A DNA stretch of 64,000 nucleotides from Lagierella massiliensis (GTDB taxonomy: Bacteria; Bacillota; Clostridia; Tissierellales; Peptoniphilaceae), in assembly GCA_030532135.1 (NCBI GenBank), contig JAUNLT010000001.1:1-64000 (forward strand). The letters are read 5' to 3'. Within the stretch, counting starts at the first letter, position 1. Each line of letters opens with the position of its first letter. Both the position numbers and the translations under genes were made by a program. The notes below the pieces were generated by a model. That model worked only from the letters and a program-made list of their open reading frames with translations. It was not told where the DNA came from and made no database searches. Below are positions 61,150-64,000 of this stretch, piece after piece.

Positions 61150-62952
61150 TTGGAAAGAAAAAGTAGAATTCATACAAATAGAGAACTAATTAGTATGTTT
61201 TCACCATACTTTAAACCCTATAAGAGCACGTTGTTTTTTGACTTATTCTGTGCATCTCTAACTACTATAAGTGAAATAGTACTTCCAATGATATTAAGGT
61301 TTATGACAAATACTGCCCTTGAAGATGTTTCAAAGTTGAGTTTGGGAATAGTTGTTAGATTGGGATTTATGTTTTTGATAATTAAGACTGTGGAAGTCTT
61401 TGCAGGCTACTATATGCAAAGAACTGGGCATATTATGGGGGCAAAAATCGAAACCGATATGAGAAAGGATTTATTTGACCACCTACACAAGTTGTCGGAT
61501 TCTTACTTTAATGATGCTAAAATAGGTCAAATAATGGCAAGAATTACAAATGACCTTTTTGATGTAACTGAGTTTGCACACCATTGTCCAGAAGAGTATT
61601 TTATAGGTTCAATAAAAATAATTATTTCTTTTATTATTTTAATCAGAATAAATATTCCTCTTACATTGGTTATATACGCAATGATTCCAATAATGATATT
61701 TGCAACAACTGCATTTAGAAAGAGGATGAGAAAAGCCTTTAAAGCCCAAAGAAATCACATAGGTGAAATAAATTCTCAAGTTGAAGACAGTTTGTTGGGA
61801 GTTAAAGTAGTTAAGTCGTTTACGAACGAAGAAGAGGAAACAAGGAAGTTTGACAAGGGAAATAAAGAGTTTTTAAATATTAAAAAAGAATCCTATAAGC
61901 AAATGGCAGGATTTTTTGCAGTTACTAGAGTATTTGACGGATTAATGTATTTAACAGTTCTTATTCTCGGTGGATATTTAATGATTAGGGGACAAATTGA
62001 TCCGGGAGATTTAGTTGCTTATGTATTATTTGTAACTACATTATTAAATACAGTTAGAAGAATTATTGAATTTACAGAACAATTCCAAAGGGGAATGACA
62101 GGTATAGAAAGATTCTCTGAGCTTATGGACACTGACATCGAAATATTCGATGAAGATGATGCTGTTGAATTAAAGGATGTAAAAGGAGATATTGTAATAA
62201 ACGGAGTAAGTTTTAAATATCACGATAATGAAGAGTACATTCTTAAAGATTTAAATATGAAAATAAAACAAAATTCAAATGTGGCGTTGGTAGGACCATC
62301 AGGTGGAGGAAAGACCACAATCTGTAATCTAATTCCTAGATTTTACGATGTAAATGAGGGATGTATTACAATTGATGGGGAAAATATTAAGAAATTCACA
62401 TTAAAGAGCTTAAGAAAAAACATAGGTATGGTTCAGCAGGATGTGTATTTATTTTCAGGAACTGTATTTGACAATATAGCTTATGGAAATCCGGGAAGTT
62501 CTAAAGAAAGTGTAGTAGAAGCGGCTAAACTTGCAGGGGCATATGACTTTATAATGGATCTTCCACAAGGGTTTGACACATATGTAGGAGAAAGAGGAGT
62601 TAAATTGTCGGGAGGACAAAAACAGAGAATTTCAATTGCTAGAGTATTTTTAAAGAATCCTCCAATCCTTATATTAGATGAAGCAACTTCTGCCCTTGAC
62701 AATAAGAGTGAAAAAATAATACAAAATTCACTAGAGAAATTATCCAAAGGAAGAACAACTCTAACAATTGCCCATAGACTTACAACTGTTCAAAATGCAG
62801 ATAATATAATTGTCTTGACAGAAGAAGGAATTGTAGAACAGGGAAATCATAAGGAGTTAATGGAAAAAAGAGGATACTATTACAATCTCTATACACAGGG
62901 AGGGTCATCCCTAAATACAATGGATTTGGAAGCGTTAAATAATCCAGCATAA
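61150..62952 (+). CDS. ABC transporter, fused membrane and ATPase domains (MsbA/BmrA-like)
   Basis: A 600-residue half-transporter from TTG after AGGTG. The membrane domain has the usual six segments; the ATPase has Walker A GPSGGGKTTICN, signature LSGGQKQRISIARVFL and Walker B LILDEATSALD. It is a type IV exporter that probably works as a homodimer for lipids or drugs. It shares an operon with the thioesterase upstream. Confidence 0.93.
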   Translation: MERKSRIHTNRELISMFSPYFKPYKSTLFFDLFCASLTTISEIVLPMILRFMTNTALEDVSKLSLGIVVRLGFMFLIIKTVEVFAGYYMQRTGHIMGAKIETDMRKDLFDHLHKLSDSYFNDAKIGQIMARITNDLFDVTEFAHHCPEEYFIGSIKIIISFIILIRINIPLTLVIYAMIPIMIFATTAFRKRMRKAFKAQRNHIGEINSQVEDSLLGVKVVKSFTNEEEETRKFDKGNKEFLNIKKESYKQMAGFFAVTRVFDGLMYLTVLILGGYLMIRGQIDPGDLVAYVLFVTTLLNTVRRIIEFTEQFQRGMTGIERFSELMDTDIEIFDEDDAVELKDVKGDIVINGVSFKYHDNEEYILKDLNMKIKQNSNVALVGPSGGGKTTICNLIPRFYDVNEGCITIDGENIKKFTLKSLRKNIGMVQQDVYLFSGTVFDNIAYGNPGSSKESVVEAAKLAGAYDFIMDLPQGFDTYVGERGVKLSGGQKQRISIARVFLKNPPILILDEATSALDNKSEKIIQNSLEKLSKGRTTLTIAHRLTTVQNADNIIVLTEEGIVEQGNHKELMEKRGYYYNLYTQGGSSLNTMDLEALNNPA

Positions 62953-63000
62953 AACAAATGTAAGGAGATTTTAATTAGAAATTTAATTTCCAAAAATTTA
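62953..63000. other. Short spacer after the ABC transporter
   Basis: AAGGAG at 62962-62967 after the stop is a ribosome-binding-like site without a following ORF. It could be a remnant. Confidence 0.3.
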
Positions 63001-63037
63001 ATCGGCATGAAGGTATTAACCTTTATGCCGATTTTTA
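63001..63037 (+). terminator. Terminator of the thioesterase-ABC operon
   Basis: ATCGGCATGAAGGT/ACCTTTATGCCGAT stem (one G-U), then TTTTT. Confidence 0.92.
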
Positions 63038-63166
63038 AATATAAAGTTTTCATAAAAAGTCTAAATAAATTCAAGTGTTTAATTTCTTAAGTTTAAGGCT
63101 TGTATTTTACTGGTTTTCTATGTGAATTTTATATTGAAATAAAAATATTAAAAAAACATTGATACC

Positions 63167-63202
63167 AAAAAGCTATGAGTTTTAATTCTCATAGCTTTTT
63201 TT
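63167..63202 (+). terminator. Second terminator in the same gap
   Basis: AAAAAGCTATGAG/CTCATAGCTTTTT stem with a T-run; no gene lies between it and the previous terminator. Confidence 0.85.
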
Positions 63203-63528
63203 GGTAAAAATAGAGAACTCTAAAGCTATAAAATTTAGAAAAGAAAATAAAAAAACAAAATGAATAATTTTTGGATATTTGATTATATTTCAATTAACGA
63301 ATTTGTATTTATACCTTTAAATTTAGGGTTTAACCAATTTAAGGACTTTAGGTATATGAATATATATGCGAATAATAAACACAAAAACCTGCATTTATTA
63401 AAAAAATAAGGATAAATATTAAATAAATAATTTAAAAATTTACATTTAGGTATTGTAATTATTTGAAATTTAGTGTAGAATATGCAAAAATACTTTAATT
63501 TTCCAAAAGTAAAGAAAAGGAGGAAATT
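63203..63528 (+). promoter_or_regulatory. Gap and promoter upstream of the sodium symporter gene
   Basis: AT-rich. The promoter TTGTAA (63453-63458), 17-bp spacer, TAGAAT (63476-63481) is the best candidate. No other element is clear. Confidence 0.65.
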
Positions 63529-64000
63529 ATGGAAAAAAGAAAAGGCTTTAGTTCATCCATAGGGATGATAATGGCGACGGCTGGTTCAGCTGTAGGAGTA
63601 GGTAATATATGGAGATTTCCATATATTCTTGGTGAATATGGAGGAGCAGCTTTTCTAATTGTCTACTTGCTAATGGTTTTAGTGATAGGTATTCCTCTAA
63701 TGGTTACGGAAATGGCCATAGGTAGAAGAGGAGGAGAAGATGCAGCAAAGAGCTTTAAAAAGATTGCTCCAGGAAAAAAATGGTACTTGTCAGGTTTATT
63801 AGGAATTATAGCTGCATTTATTATTCTTGGATACTACACTGTTGTTGCAGGTTGGACTTTAAAATACATAGTAAACTCTTTAACTAATGTGTTTAATAGT
63901 TCTATAACTCCTGAAATGACAACAACACTATTTACTGATTTTGTAGGGTCTGGAGTGGAACCTATAATATATACATTTGTGTTTATGGCAGCTACAATGT
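63529..64000 (+). CDS. Neurotransmitter:sodium symporter family transporter (partial)
   Basis: The ATG at 63529 after AAAGGAGG opens a frame that runs off the window. The first 157 residues hold the family opening ATAGSAVGVGNIWRFPYI with the sodium-site residues, then GGAAFLIVYLLMVLVIGIPLM and three more segments. These SNF/NSS carriers (LeuT-like) take up amino acids with sodium. The C-terminal part is missing from the window. Confidence 0.92.
   Translation, partial: MEKRKGFSSSIGMIMATAGSAVGVGNIWRFPYILGEYGGAAFLIVYLLMVLVIGIPLMVTEMAIGRRGGEDAAKSFKKIAPGKKWYLSGLLGIIAAFIILGYYTVVAGWTLKYIVNSLTNVFNSSITPEMTTTLFTDFVGSGVEPIIYTFVFMAATM

Noticed and set aside
1-64000. CRISPR array, tRNA or rRNA genes, insertion sequences
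   Set aside because: No evenly spaced direct repeats, cloverleaf-like runs, rRNA signatures or transposase genes were seen by eye in the gaps. A tRNA or Infernal scan would settle this.

Overview
The window is a low-GC, AGA/AAA-rich bacterial chromosome segment with strong Shine-Dalgarno sites, Firmicutes-type gene order and many Rho-independent terminators. It uses UGA as selenocysteine in two genes and carries anaerobe genes (hybrid cluster protein, ferredoxin-type aldo/keto reductase, hemerythrin). This fits an anaerobic Gram-positive coccus of the Tissierellia/Peptoniphilaceae type. The placement is inferred from gene content; no ribosomal RNA is present to test it.

Layout. 1-83 is the 3' end of tuf. 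84-1216 holds two decayed genes for exported proteins. 1376-5063 is a compact RiPP-type operon: lipoprotein, radical SAM/SPASM maturase, two different Cys-rich precursor peptides and an ABC exporter. 5121-18414 holds a stand-alone ATP-cone protein, asnB, an alpha/beta hydrolase, class III fbp, a ferredoxin-like aldo/keto reductase, class I nrdAB, an orphan PTS IIC-like protein and an unknown helical protein. 18474-25982 contains two paralogous HTH regulators, each divergent from a different target (an ABC transporter; a pair of exported proteins). Both divergent gaps carry a matching 32-bp element at the same distance from an extended -10. Between them lies dnaX-ybaB-recR. 26139-33132 has mscL, yihY-like, a DnaA-box cluster upstream of hpf, an alanine symporter, an arsR-arsM pair whose ArsM is a selenoprotein, and lplA. 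33268-41623 has a small membrane protein, secA, prfB with its programmed frameshift, tex, and a TDT transporter with a DUF169 protein. 41987-47270 has a 2-hydroxyacid dehydrogenase and a six-gene ABC export operon. 47700-52426 is a redox and nitrosative-stress block: selenocysteine peroxiredoxin, SDR, an HcpR-like Crp/Fnr regulator, hcp, a DUF1858 protein and a hemerythrin-like protein. 52657-64000 holds an M42 peptidase, two YitT proteins, dinB, a GH25 muramidase, a MarR regulator with ftsH, a thioesterase, a further ABC transporter and the 5' part of a neurotransmitter:sodium symporter.

Main points of interest: (1) the two-peptide radical-SAM cluster; (2) the duplicated regulator/promoter modules; (3) selenocysteine at the catalytic position of a probable arsenite methyltransferase, which ordinary gene calling truncates; (4) five DnaA-box-like sites far from any dnaA; (5) a perfect 16-bp palindrome overlapping the hcp -35, directly after the regulator gene that probably recognises it. 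Function assignments come from motif recognition by eye; no search was run.
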